From assembly GCA_003155465.1 (NCBI GenBank), contig PMCR01000233.1, positions 1 through 7,383 on the forward strand: 7,383 bases of DNA, given 5' to 3'. Every line of letters begins with the position of its first letter. Within the stretch, counting starts at the first letter, position 1. Below are positions 1-5,781 of the stretch, one piece after another. The translations under genes were made by a program, and so were the position numbers. The notes under the pieces were generated by a model. It had not been told where the DNA came from, did no database searches, and saw only the letters and a list, made by a program, of their open reading frames with translations. The DNA is from Myxococcales bacterium. Its GTDB lineage: Bacteria; Myxococcota; Polyangia; Fen-1088.

Positions 1-4
1 ACTC

Positions 5-415
5 ATGACGTCGGATTCGGGGCCGCACATCAGGCTGGTGGCAGCTGTTATCGAGCAGGAAGGCCGCTATCTCATCACGCAACGACGGCCGACGGCGGTG
101 CTGCCAGGCCTGTGGGAGTTCCCGGGCGGCAAGGTTGAGCCTGGCGAGACAGACGAGTCCGCGCTCAAGCGTGAGTTGCGCGAACGCGTTGGTGTGGAGG
201 TTGAGGTCAAACTGCGCATGGCGCAACGGGGTCACCAATACGACGGCTACTCGGTGGATCTCACGCTCTACCAGGCCTGCATTCTTCCGGACCAGGAATT
301 GCGGCCCCTGCGGGTGGCCGACTTCCGCTGGGCAACGTCCGGGGAGTTCGAGAAGTACCCGTTCCCGGCGGCCGATCAGGGGACCACGGACATTCTGCTC
401 GGCTTCAAGCGCTAG
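5..415 (+). CDS. MutT-like Nudix hydrolase with a degenerate Nudix box
   Basis: This 136-residue protein has the size and layout of MutT/NudG-type pyrophosphohydrolases, cytoplasmic enzymes that hydrolyse (oxidised) nucleoside triphosphates to the monophosphate and pyrophosphate. The first strand (LVAAVIEQEGRYLITQRR, residues 11-28) and the WEFPGGKVEPGE segment (37-48) are typical. The Nudix box GX5EX7REUXEEXGU runs from G42 to V64: G42, E48, R56, E57, E60 and G63 are present, but the second Glu of the EE pair is Arg61. That position is Glu57 in E. coli MutT and Glu56 in human MTH1, a metal ligand or catalytically important residue, so activity may be weak or altered. The ATG lies 4 bases from the window edge, so no ribosome binding site can be judged and an upstream start is possible. 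The family call is firm; the substrate is not known. Confidence 0.88.
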   Translation: MTSDSGPHIRLVAAVIEQEGRYLITQRRPTAVLPGLWEFPGGKVEPGETDESALKRELRERVGVEVEVKLRMAQRGHQYDGYSVDLTLYQACILPDQELRPLRVADFRWATSGEFEKYPFPAADQGTTDILLGFKR

Positions 416-425
416 GTGGGGAGCC

Positions 426-471
426 GGCGAGCTTTGCTCGCCGCGCACCATGGCGCGCGGCCGAGCGAAGC
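426..471. repeat. GC-rich stem-loop in the convergent gap between the Nudix gene and the lipoprotein gene
   Basis: Bases 431-446 pair with 455-471, allowing one bulged C and one G-T wobble. This gives about 16 base pairs around an 8-base loop (447-454). A shorter perfect hairpin, GGCGAGC-TTT-GCTCGCC (426-442), competes with the left arm. It starts 10 bases after the Nudix stop codon and lies about 65 bases from the lipoprotein stop codon on the other strand, a position that suits a two-way transcription terminator. No run of T follows either arm, so a standard Rho-independent terminator is not supported. The GAGCGAAGCGAGC wording looks like a dispersed GC-rich repeat, which one window cannot confirm. 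Confidence 0.55.
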
Positions 472-536
472 GAGCGGGGTGGGGTTGGTGCGTGGGGGAC
501 CGAAGGGCGAAGCGAACTATCTCAGGGTTCCCATCT

Positions 537-1040
537 TCATGGTTCTGCAGGGGCACAGAATCTGGCAATCGCGCTATCGTTCGGGTCGGGCAAGAGAGCG
601 AGGCTGCCGAGCGTGTTGGAGGTTCGACAGACGTAGCCGCCCCGGCAGTCGCCGTCGCTTCCACACTTGTTGGCGCAGTAGCGACGCTCTGACGCGCTCG
701 GCACGCAGCAGGATTGTTCTGGCTCAGCAGAGCTCGGCCCGCAGACCACGCAGAGTTCGTCGGGCTGGCATTCGCCGATAGTGCCCGGGGCCGTGTTGGG
801 ACAATATCCGGTGGGGAACTTCTGGGCGAAGAAGCGGACGCAAATGGATCCCGACGGACAAGAGCTGTCGTCGCACCCGTCCTCGGTGCAATAGCCCCCA
901 GGCTGGGACAGATCGCAGATGCGCGTTCCATCTGAAGCGCAGTCGATGTTGGTGCCGCAACCATCGCCGATCTTCTTGCCACAGGCAGGGGCAAGAAGGC
1001 CGACAAGCAGGAGAGTCAGAAGAGAGACGCTGCGATTCAC
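537..1040 (-). CDS. Cysteine-rich secreted lipoprotein
   Basis: With a GTG start at 1040 the product is 167 residues. It begins with a short lipoprotein signal peptide (MNRSVSLLTLLLVGLLAPAC), with Cys20 as the probable lipidated residue. The lipobox L-A-P-A-C is looser than the standard pattern. The mature part holds 18 further cysteines (residues 28-162), in spacings such as C-x5-C, C-x4-C and an adjacent CC at 111-112, which suggests a disulfide-stabilised protein outside the cytoplasm. I associate similar Cys-rich lipoproteins with Myxococcota, but know no function. The reading frame is open upstream to 1247, but that extension lies over the transporter gene and would hide the signal peptide, so I reject it. 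No clear ribosome binding site precedes the GTG. The transporter gene stops 32 bases upstream on the same strand, so co-transcription or coupling is likely. Confidence 0.8.
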   Translation of the reverse strand: MNRSVSLLTLLLVGLLAPACGKKIGDGCGTNIDCASDGTRICDLSQPGGYCTEDGCDDSSCPSGSICVRFFAQKFPTGYCPNTAPGTIGECQPDELCVVCGPSSAEPEQSCCVPSASERRYCANKCGSDGDCRGGYVCRTSNTLGSLALLPDPNDSAIARFCAPAEP

Positions 1041-1072
1041 GGCGCAAGTATGGCCCACGGATTGTCCGCCAA

Positions 1073-1873
1073 TCAACGCAAGACTGCCCCGATCAACATG
1101 GTCAGGAGAAATCCCAACACCAGCCCGGCTGAGGCGGCACCCTCGTGGCCATGGCTGTGCGATTCCGGGATGATCTCGTTGGACGTCACGTAGATGAGAA
1201 TCCCCGCGGCCAGGGCCAGAATGATGGGAAGGGTGATGAACGTCCACGACGAAAGAGCAAGGCCGAGAAGCGCTCCCAGGGGGACGGCGAGGCCGCTCGC
1301 GGCAACCACGAGCAGGCCGCGCATTGGCGACACGCCTGAGAGGCGCAGGGGCGCGCCCATCACCACGCCCTCGCAGATGTTCTGGATGCCCACCGCAAAC
1401 ACCAGCAACCAGCCCAGGCGGTTCCCGTGTCCGGACGCGAATCCGGCGCCGATGGCCAGGCCCTCGGGAATGCGGTGGATGGAGAGAGCACCGACGATGG
1501 CGTAGCTCTGGCGAATCTCGACGCGCTGGTCATGCGCGTGTTCGTCGCGACGGCCTGGGGCAATGTGGTGCCGGTGGCCGCGGGCGTGACTGTGCGGGAT
1601 GAGACGATCCATCACGCTGGCCACCATCACGCCTGCCAGAAAGCCGACGCCCACCAGCACCAGGCGGCCCAGGTCCAGGCCGTTCGCACCGCTAACCCCC
1701 TCCAGTGCCTCGTGCAGCAGGCCCAGGGTCGCGGCGGCCATCATGAGCCCGGCACCCAAGCCGAGAATGCCGTCGTACGCCCGTCGCGAAAGCTGCCGAA
1801 TGAAAAAGAAGGGAAAAGCGCCGACGCCGGTCACCAGGCCGGTCAGGGCAGCGGCTATGAGCGCCTGCAACAT
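1073..1873 (-). CDS. ZIP-family divalent metal transporter (GufA/ZupT-like)
   Basis: This 266-residue polytopic membrane protein has about eight hydrophobic segments and a His-rich loop (PHSHARGHRHH, 93-103, then DEHAHD) between the third and fourth helices, as in ZIP carriers that import zinc and related divalent cations. The helix-4 motif is SIHRIPEG (131-138), against the usual HNxPEG: His133 and Glu137 are kept, but Asn is Arg134. The helix-5 motif is QNICEG (164-169), against QNIPEG: Gln164, Asn165 and Glu168 are kept, but Pro is Cys167. Helix 6 keeps Glu233 in TSNEIIPES, and a second His cluster (SHSHGH) follows. The ATG at 1873 has an AGGA about 10 bases upstream. The gene is divergent from folK, 46 bases apart, and leads into the Cys-rich lipoprotein gene. 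The family is secure; metal and direction are inferred. Confidence 0.9.
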   Translation of the reverse strand: MLQALIAAALTGLVTGVGAFPFFFIRQLSRRAYDGILGLGAGLMMAAATLGLLHEALEGVSGANGLDLGRLVLVGVGFLAGVMVASVMDRLIPHSHARGHRHHIAPGRRDEHAHDQRVEIRQSYAIVGALSIHRIPEGLAIGAGFASGHGNRLGWLLVFAVGIQNICEGVVMGAPLRLSGVSPMRGLLVVAASGLAVPLGALLGLALSSWTFITLPIILALAAGILIYVTSNEIIPESHSHGHEGAASAGLVLGFLLTMLIGAVLR

Positions 1874-1919
1874 TGAAGGCTGTTCCTACCACGAGCGGCG
1901 GTCGAGGTATCCTGCGAGC
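1874..1919. promoter_or_regulatory. Divergent intergenic region between the ZIP transporter and folK
   Basis: Only 46 bases separate the two divergent start codons, so the promoters must overlap each other or reach into the coding regions. I see an AGGA for the transporter (minus strand, near 1884-1887) and a GAGG at 1904-1907 for folK. I find no convincing -35/-10 pair on either strand. Confidence 0.4.
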
Positions 1920-2405
1920 GTGGCTGCCGCGTATCTCGCACTGGGATCCAACCTGGGTGACCGGCGCGCTTTCTTGCACGCTGCAGCGGCAGCTCTTGCA
2001 CAAGTGCCTGGCACCTGCCTTTTGGCCCAAAGCAGCATCTATGAAACGGTCCCTGAGGGGAACGCCCCCGAGCCGCTCTACCTGAACGCGGCGGTGCGGG
2101 TGGAAACTTCACTTTCCGCCCGCCAGCTACTCGATTCTTGCCTGGGCATCGAACTCATGCTCGGCCGGATCCGGCCGGCAGATGGGGCCAAGTGCGTCCG
2201 GGTCATCGACATCGATTTGCTGCTCTTCGGGGAGCAGACCATCGACGAGCCGGGGCTGCAGGTGCCCCATCCCGCCTTGCTGGCGCGTCCCTTCGTACGT
2301 ATCCCGTTGGCCGATGTGGCAACGCCAGGGCTGTGCCATCCACAGACGGGAGAGCGTCTAGACAAAAGCGAACCTGACGCGGGCGTGCGGCGCTGGCCTG
2401 GCTAG
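1920..2405 (+). CDS. folK: 2-amino-4-hydroxy-6-hydroxymethyldihydropteridine pyrophosphokinase (HPPK)
   Basis: HPPK transfers pyrophosphate from ATP to 6-hydroxymethyl-7,8-dihydropterin, the step before dihydropteroate synthase in cytoplasmic folate synthesis. The 161-residue product begins YLALGSNLGDR (5-15) and carries SSIYETVPEG (38-47), LYLNAAV (53-59), IELMLGRIR (77-85), the magnesium-binding pair D97/D99 in RVIDIDLLLFG, and VPHPALLARPF (115-125), all in family order. The loop just before the Asp pair is unusual: E. coli has GPRTLDLD, here CVRVIDID, so the conserved Pro is Val while the Arg (R94) remains. I chose the GTG at 1920 because it sits directly before the first strand, with GAGG 12 bases upstream; the frame upstream overlaps the divergent transporter. 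The stop lies 9 bases from the convergent yqjK-like stop, leaving no room for a terminator. Confidence 0.95.
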   Translation: MAAAYLALGSNLGDRRAFLHAAAAALAQVPGTCLLAQSSIYETVPEGNAPEPLYLNAAVRVETSLSARQLLDSCLGIELMLGRIRPADGAKCVRVIDIDLLLFGEQTIDEPGLQVPHPALLARPFVRIPLADVATPGLCHPQTGERLDKSEPDAGVRRWPG

Positions 2406-2414
2406 CCTGGGACT

Positions 2415-2699
2415 TCAGGCAAAGGCGCGGCTTATCCTGCGAACCAGCCGGAAAAGCCCCCACGCCTTGACCGCCCAACGCAACGCCCGGCGAGGCTGCA
2501 CGACGGCAAAAGCGAGCCCCGCGACCAGCAAGAGACCCTTGTTGGCCACGAGAAGCCTGATCATCGCCACTCCCCTGTCCGCCAGCCAAAAAACCTGACG
2601 GTGACCGTCGAGTAGACCCCTGACCGCCACCCGCTCGGCGCGGGCCCGTTCCAGGAGCTCCCCGCGGCGGCGCTGGATCTCGCTCAGCGACATGGTCAT
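2415..2699 (-). CDS. yqjK: YqjK-like small membrane protein
   Basis: This 94-residue protein is last in a three-gene unit with the same order as E. coli yqjD-yqjE-yqjK. The N-terminal third is charged and helical, with an Arg-rich start (SEIQRRRGELLERARAER, 6-23). One hydrophobic helix (about 46-67, rich in Leu/Ala/Val) and an amphipathic basic tail follow. Pfam lists YqjK-like proteins with this shape, but no biochemical function is established. The ATG at 2699 overlaps the preceding yqjE-like stop codon as ATGA (2696-2699), so translation is probably coupled. A second ATG two codons in (2693) is an alternative start. The name rests mainly on position in the operon and overall shape, because sequence conservation in this family is low. 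Confidence 0.7.
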   Translation of the reverse strand: MTMSLSEIQRRRGELLERARAERVAVRGLLDGHRQVFWLADRGVAMIRLLVANKGLLLVAGLAFAVVQPRRALRWAVKAWGLFRLVRRISRAFA

Positions 2700-3094
2700 G
2701 AACCTCGCTCCAGGCTCTGTCGATCCTTGGCCAGAACGTCCATGGTTTCGCGCAACGGGCGCTTGTGGCCGCGCGCGATCACGGCGAGCACGATGGCGTT
2801 GACCAGGCCCAAGCCCAGGAAGAGTCCGCTTAGCAACCCCAGGACGGCCAGGCGATCCGAGTCCCAGTAGAGCACGACCACGAAAACCGATAGCAGCACG
2901 ATCCCCAGGCCAAGACAGAACAAGGCTGCCCCGCCGACCAGGGCTAGCCGGCTTAGGCGGACCCGTTCCTCTTGCAGATCGGCCGCCAAAATGCCCACCC
3001 TGGTCTCGGCTGCGGAAACCAGCACGGCGAGCAGATGGCTTGCCGACCCGAGAAGCCCACGGTGCGACGCCGCAGCCAAGGGTTCGTCTGCCAT
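2696..3094 (-). CDS. yqjE: YqjE-like two-helix inner-membrane protein (holin-superfamily fold)
   Basis: The product is 132 residues. An amphipathic N-terminal region (about 1-48, with LVSAAETRVGILAADLQEE typical of the family) precedes two strong transmembrane helices (about 49-77 and 82-108) and a basic, charged tail. This is the layout of the phage-holin 3_6 / DUF1469 family, to which E. coli YqjE belongs. Despite the family name, the chromosomal members are not known to lyse cells, and nothing here suggests a prophage. It lies 10 bases after the yqjD-like stop codon and overlaps the yqjK-like gene by 4 bases, forming one operon. The ribosome binding site is weak (TAGAG near the ATG), fitting translation coupled to the upstream gene. 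Role unknown; a membrane or stress-related function is inferred from the neighbours. Confidence 0.82.
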   Translation of the reverse strand: MADEPLAAASHRGLLGSASHLLAVLVSAAETRVGILAADLQEERVRLSRLALVGGAALFCLGLGIVLLSVFVVVLYWDSDRLAVLGLLSGLFLGLGLVNAIVLAVIARGHKRPLRETMDVLAKDRQSLERGS

Positions 3095-3104
3095 TTTGCG
3101 GGCT

Positions 3105-3416
3105 CTAGCGGCGGCTGATCAGCAGTCCGAAGAGGAACCCGGCCCCCGCTGCGAGCCCTACGGCCTTCCACGGGTTCTCGTGGACGTAGGCGTCTGTCGC
3201 GTGTGCCGCGGCCTTCGTCTGTTCGAGGGCCTTTCCTTCGAGCTCGACCAGCTTGGCCTTGGCCTGCTCAAGCCCCCGCTGCACCTTGTCCCGTACCGCC
3301 AGGACCTTGTCGCCCGCCTGCCCAGCCGTGATCTTGAGCAACTCCTCGGCGTCGTTCACCACCAACTTCAGATCAGCCACCAGCTTATCCCTGCTTACGA
3401 TGTCCGTGCCGTCCAT
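3105..3416 (-). CDS. yqjD: DUF883 (YqjD/ElaB family) tail-anchored membrane protein
   Basis: This 103-residue protein has the family layout: a long charged helix likely to form a coiled coil (about 8-75, rich in Lys, Glu and Ala), then HENPWKAVGLAAGAG (79-93) and one C-terminal transmembrane helix ending in SRR. The NPW plus Gly-rich anchor plus terminal Arg pair is the signature of DUF883. In E. coli, YqjD is reported to be an inner-membrane protein that binds ribosomes in stationary phase. The ATG at 3416 has a near-perfect AGGAGG (3425-3430) 8 bases upstream, the strongest ribosome binding site in the window. It is first in the yqjD-yqjE-yqjK-like operon. The ribosome role is inferred from E. 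coli and not visible in the sequence. Confidence 0.88.
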   Translation of the reverse strand: MDGTDIVSRDKLVADLKLVVNDAEELLKITAGQAGDKVLAVRDKVQRGLEQAKAKLVELEGKALEQTKAAAHATDAYVHENPWKAVGLAAGAGFLFGLLISRR

Positions 3417-3435
3417 GTGAAGAACCTCCTACGCA

Positions 3436-3444
3436 ATTGTACCA
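3436..3444 (-). promoter_or_regulatory. Possible extended -10 element upstream of the yqjD-like operon
   Basis: Read on the minus strand the site is TGGTACAAT, matching the extended -10 form TGnTAtAAT at all but one position. No good -35 hexamer sits 16-18 bases upstream, as expected for extended -10 promoters. The weakness is spacing: transcription would begin near 3429, inside the AGGAGG, leaving almost no leader. The true promoter may lie further upstream in 3445-3554. Confidence 0.35.
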
Positions 3445-3554
3445 GCCGTTCCCTGCCCTGCGCACCTTCTGAATTGGATGCCAGAACCCGCTTGCAGGTT
3501 ACCGCGCGTGCGAGGCCAGAGCAACGTCCGCAGGTATCCGCGCCCAGCCCAGGT

Positions 3555-3920
3555 TCAGCCCGCGGGTGGCTCCTCGAACTTGACCTCGAGCTTCCACTCC
3601 TTGGCGACCCAATCGAGGATGGTGGATTCGTGCCCCTCGATGGTGTCGGTCATCGCGGCCTCCATCACGGCGCCAAAGATGAGCTCGCGCGCCTCCGGGC
3701 GGGTGATGGTCTTGAGGAACTTCTTCGCGGCCTCCTCGTCGGGAAAGCGCCGATCGACTTCCTCCACGGCCTGACGATAGGCATCCTCGCCGAGCTCGTC
3801 GACGATTGCCTGGATCTCGCGCTCCTCGTCCTCGGTCACATGACCGCTGGCCATCACCACAAACTCGATCAGGGCGGCCAGGGCAACTCTCTCCTCGGGG
3901 TTGAGCTCATGAAGTTCCAT
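3555..3920 (-). CDS. Small acidic TerB-like helical protein
   Basis: The product is 121 residues, strongly acidic, without signal peptide or membrane segment, so probably cytoplasmic. The first half (LNPEERVALAALIEFVVMAS, 6-25, then GHVTEDEEREIQAIVDELG, 26-44) matches the pattern of the TerB/DjlA-N helical domain: a hydrophobic helix, a short acidic loop, then an E-rich helix. The second half (EARELIFGAVMEAAMTD, 76-92, then GHESTILDWVAKEWKL, 97-112) looks like a repeat of it, as in TerB, where two similar halves carry acidic residues that may bind metal. No other ter genes are present, so tellurite resistance should not be assumed. The ATG at 3920 has AAGGAG 8 bases upstream. The gene lies on the same strand as the yqjD-like operon, 138 bases before it, and is divergent from pdxA. 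The fold is a moderate-confidence call; the function is unknown. Confidence 0.65.
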   Translation of the reverse strand: MELHELNPEERVALAALIEFVVMASGHVTEDEEREIQAIVDELGEDAYRQAVEEVDRRFPDEEAAKKFLKTITRPEARELIFGAVMEAAMTDTIEGHESTILDWVAKEWKLEVKFEEPPAG

Positions 3921-4010
3921 TTCTTTGTCTCCTTGCAGAATCCTACACTATCAGTACCGCCTCTGACGGCACCACTTGCATCGTGCGCGGAATTCGCGTG
4001 AACTGCCTGG
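3921..4010. promoter_or_regulatory. Divergent intergenic region between the TerB-like gene and pdxA
   Basis: These 90 bases must carry promoters for both divergent genes. The minus strand shows AAGGAG (near 3929-3934) as ribosome binding site for the TerB-like gene and TAGGAT (3940-3945) as a possible -10, but no matching -35. The plus strand shows no good ribosome binding site before the pdxA GTG. I call the region but no specific promoter. Confidence 0.35.
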
Positions 4011-5084
4011 GTGGCACCATCAGGCAAGCTGCTGAAGAACCTCCTGGTTACCATGGGCGATCCAGCGGGAATTTCTGCCGAAGTCGTGATCAAGGCGTTC
4101 GTGGCGCTGGCGCGCGGAAAGCAACCGCTGGCCCAACAGATCCGAAGCTCGTTGCGCAAGGAATGCGCAAATCTCGCAGTGGTGGGCGACGCCGGGGTGC
4201 TTGCGGAGGCGGCGCGACGGTTGCGGCAGCCCATACCTATCACCCCGGTGGAGGATTTCTCGACCGTGTGGCTTGCGACCACCGCGCTCCGACTTTTCTC
4301 CCATTCCCACATCGATATGCGGCGTTTTCGCTTCGGCAGGCCGGCGTACGGGCGCGAGCAACTCGGCTACCTGGACTTCGCCATAGAGCAGGCCCGGCAG
4401 CGCCGGATCGCAGCCATCGTCACCGGACCGGTCACCAAAGAAGCCGTGGCAGCGCTGCTTCCCAACTTCGTGGGCCACACCGGCTACCTGGCCGAGAAGC
4501 TGGGCGCGCGCGACGAGCGTATGGCGTTCCTCACCCCCGCCTATCTGCTGGCGCTGCAGACCACGCACATTCCCCTCTGCCAGGTGTCTGGCCAGCTCAC
4601 GGTTGCCGGGCTTGTAACATCGCTGAAGATGCTGGCGAAGGCGGGCCGCGCCCGCTGGGGCCGCAAACTGCCGGTGGCCGTGCTGGGCCTGAACCCTCAC
4701 GCGGGTGAGCATGGCCTCATGGGCGACGAGGAAGCGCGGGTAATCGTTCCGGCGATGCGGCGGGCGCGGCGCCAGGGCGTAGCCTGCGATGGCCCCTTTC
4801 CTGCGGACTCGTTCTTCATCGAGCGGTGGAAGCACTACAAGCTGATCCTGGCCATGTATCACGATCAGGGTCTGATTGCGGTCAAGCCGGCCTTCCCCCG
4901 TGTCTCAGTGAACGTGACTCTGGGCTTGCCGGTAGTACGCACATCGGTGGATCACGGTTCGGGCTACGACATCGCAGGGCGAGGCATCGCGAGCGAGCTC
5001 AGCCTGCTTTGTGCCATCAAGGCGGCGATCGAGCTTCTGGCCGCTCCGGTTGAGCTTGGCAGTGGCGGCATTCGCGCGCTGTAG
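4011..5084 (+). CDS. pdxA: 4-hydroxythreonine-4-phosphate dehydrogenase
   Basis: PdxA oxidises 4-phosphohydroxy-L-threonine with NAD and a divalent metal; after decarboxylation the product is used by PdxJ in pyridoxal phosphate synthesis. The 357-residue protein holds the family motifs in order: VTMGDPAGI (13-21), TGPVTKEA (138-145), GHTGYLAEKLG (155-165), TTHIPL (184-189), LNPHAGEHGLMGDEE (227-241), MYHDQGLIAVK (282-292) and RTSVDHGSGYDIAGRG (310-325). The three metal-binding histidines correspond to H186, H230 and H284. Two motifs are off-pattern: GDPAGISAE where GDPAGIGPE is usual, and GHTG where GHTE is usual. A PdxA2-type sugar-acid phosphate dehydrogenase is therefore possible, but no DUF1537 kinase, its usual partner, is nearby. 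The GTG at 4011 is the only reasonable start in frame; its ribosome binding site is poor. The next gene begins 7 bases after the stop. Confidence 0.92.
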   Translation: MAPSGKLLKNLLVTMGDPAGISAEVVIKAFVALARGKQPLAQQIRSSLRKECANLAVVGDAGVLAEAARRLRQPIPITPVEDFSTVWLATTALRLFSHSHIDMRRFRFGRPAYGREQLGYLDFAIEQARQRRIAAIVTGPVTKEAVAALLPNFVGHTGYLAEKLGARDERMAFLTPAYLLALQTTHIPLCQVSGQLTVAGLVTSLKMLAKAGRARWGRKLPVAVLGLNPHAGEHGLMGDEEARVIVPAMRRARRQGVACDGPFPADSFFIERWKHYKLILAMYHDQGLIAVKPAFPRVSVNVTLGLPVVRTSVDHGSGYDIAGRGIASELSLLCAIKAAIELLAAPVELGSGGIRAL

Positions 5085-5091
5085 TGGGACC

Positions 5092-5781
5092 ATGAGGACG
5101 CTGGCGTTCTGGGCGGCTGTGCTGGCTCTGGCCGGGCTGGCTTCACCGGCCCGAGGTGAGTCGATCTACCGGTACCGCGATCCCAACACGAAGCGCGAGG
5201 TTTTCGTCAGTCGGTTGGAGCAGGTTCCGGCGCAGTATCGCGCGGAGGCCAAGCTCGTCGTATCGGATGGCGTGCTGGTTGATTCGACCAACCAGCCAGA
5301 CAAGGACGCACCACGGGGCACCATTATCTATGGAGGCAAGAACCTCTCCAGCGTCAAGGAGATGATCAAGCAGGCTTTCCGCGACGCCAGCCACAGCGGG
5401 TACGATGCAGGTGGGCTCCAGAGAACCTTGACCATGGCGATAGATACGGCTTTGGTCAGCCAGGGCAAACGGCCCCTTTCCGCCAGTGAAGTGGCACAGG
5501 TCAAGCGCATGGTTGTCGAGGCGACCGTGATGTTGACCGTGGCCAGCTTGTTGTCTGTGGTGGCGTTGATTCTGGTCATGGCGCACGCCTTTCGGGCCGA
5601 GCACCGCTGGTGGATGGTGTTCATCCTGTTCTTCCAACCACTCGGGATCGCGTACGTCCTGATTCACGTGGAGGGCAAGCGCCGCTGGTTCAAGTTCGCG
5701 ACCCTGTTCGGGCAGGCCGCGCCGTATGCGGTCGCCGTCGCCCTGGCGTGGCGGTACGTCGCTTTCTTCAGGGCTGACTAG
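5092..5781 (+). CDS. Exported membrane protein with a DUF4124-like N-terminus
   Basis: Starting at the ATG at 5092 the product is 229 residues. A signal peptide (about 1-22, probable cleavage after SPARG) is followed by ESIYRYRDPNTKREVFVSR (23-41). This resembles the small exported DUF4124 domain, whose members open with an I-Y-x-Y-x-D strand. A polar stretch (about 42-140) then leads to three hydrophobic segments (about 143-165, 174-194 and 205-226). The expected topology is an extracytoplasmic N-terminal half anchored in the inner membrane by its C-terminal half. The frame is open 27 codons further upstream, but that overlaps the end of pdxA and would bury the signal peptide. Only 7 bases separate it from pdxA, so the two are probably co-transcribed. 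I do not recognise a function, and the DUF4124 link is tentative. Confidence 0.8.
   Translation: MRTLAFWAAVLALAGLASPARGESIYRYRDPNTKREVFVSRLEQVPAQYRAEAKLVVSDGVLVDSTNQPDKDAPRGTIIYGGKNLSSVKEMIKQAFRDASHSGYDAGGLQRTLTMAIDTALVSQGKRPLSASEVAQVKRMVVEATVMLTVASLLSVVALILVMAHAFRAEHRWWMVFILFFQPLGIAYVLIHVEGKRRWFKFATLFGQAAPYAVAVALAWRYVAFFRAD

Noticed and set aside
1041..1247. N-terminal extension of the Cys-rich lipoprotein
   Set aside because: It would overlap the 3' part of the transporter gene and place a clear signal peptide in the middle of the protein.
1427..1876. A His-rich open frame on the plus strand that could look like a metal-binding protein
   Set aside because: Its histidines arise antisense to the transporter's own His-coding region, and the transporter frame is clearly the real one.
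2696..3094. Prophage holin and lysis module
   Set aside because: The holin family label fits the fold only. The neighbours match yqjD and yqjK, and no endolysin, integrase or other phage gene is present.
3555..3920. Tellurite-resistance (ter) operon
   Set aside because: Only one TerB-like protein is present. TerC, TerD and TerE type genes are absent from the window, so a resistance operon cannot be claimed.
2991..4001. A 336-codon open frame on the plus strand
   Set aside because: It lies antisense to the yqjE-like, yqjD-like and TerB-like genes, which have family signatures and good ribosome binding sites. Its product is low-complexity Leu/Arg-rich with no recognisable motif, as expected from GC-rich antisense frames.
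4020..4862. A 280-codon open frame on the minus strand
   Set aside because: It is antisense to pdxA, whose motifs cover the entire stretch. No family resemblance and no start signal.
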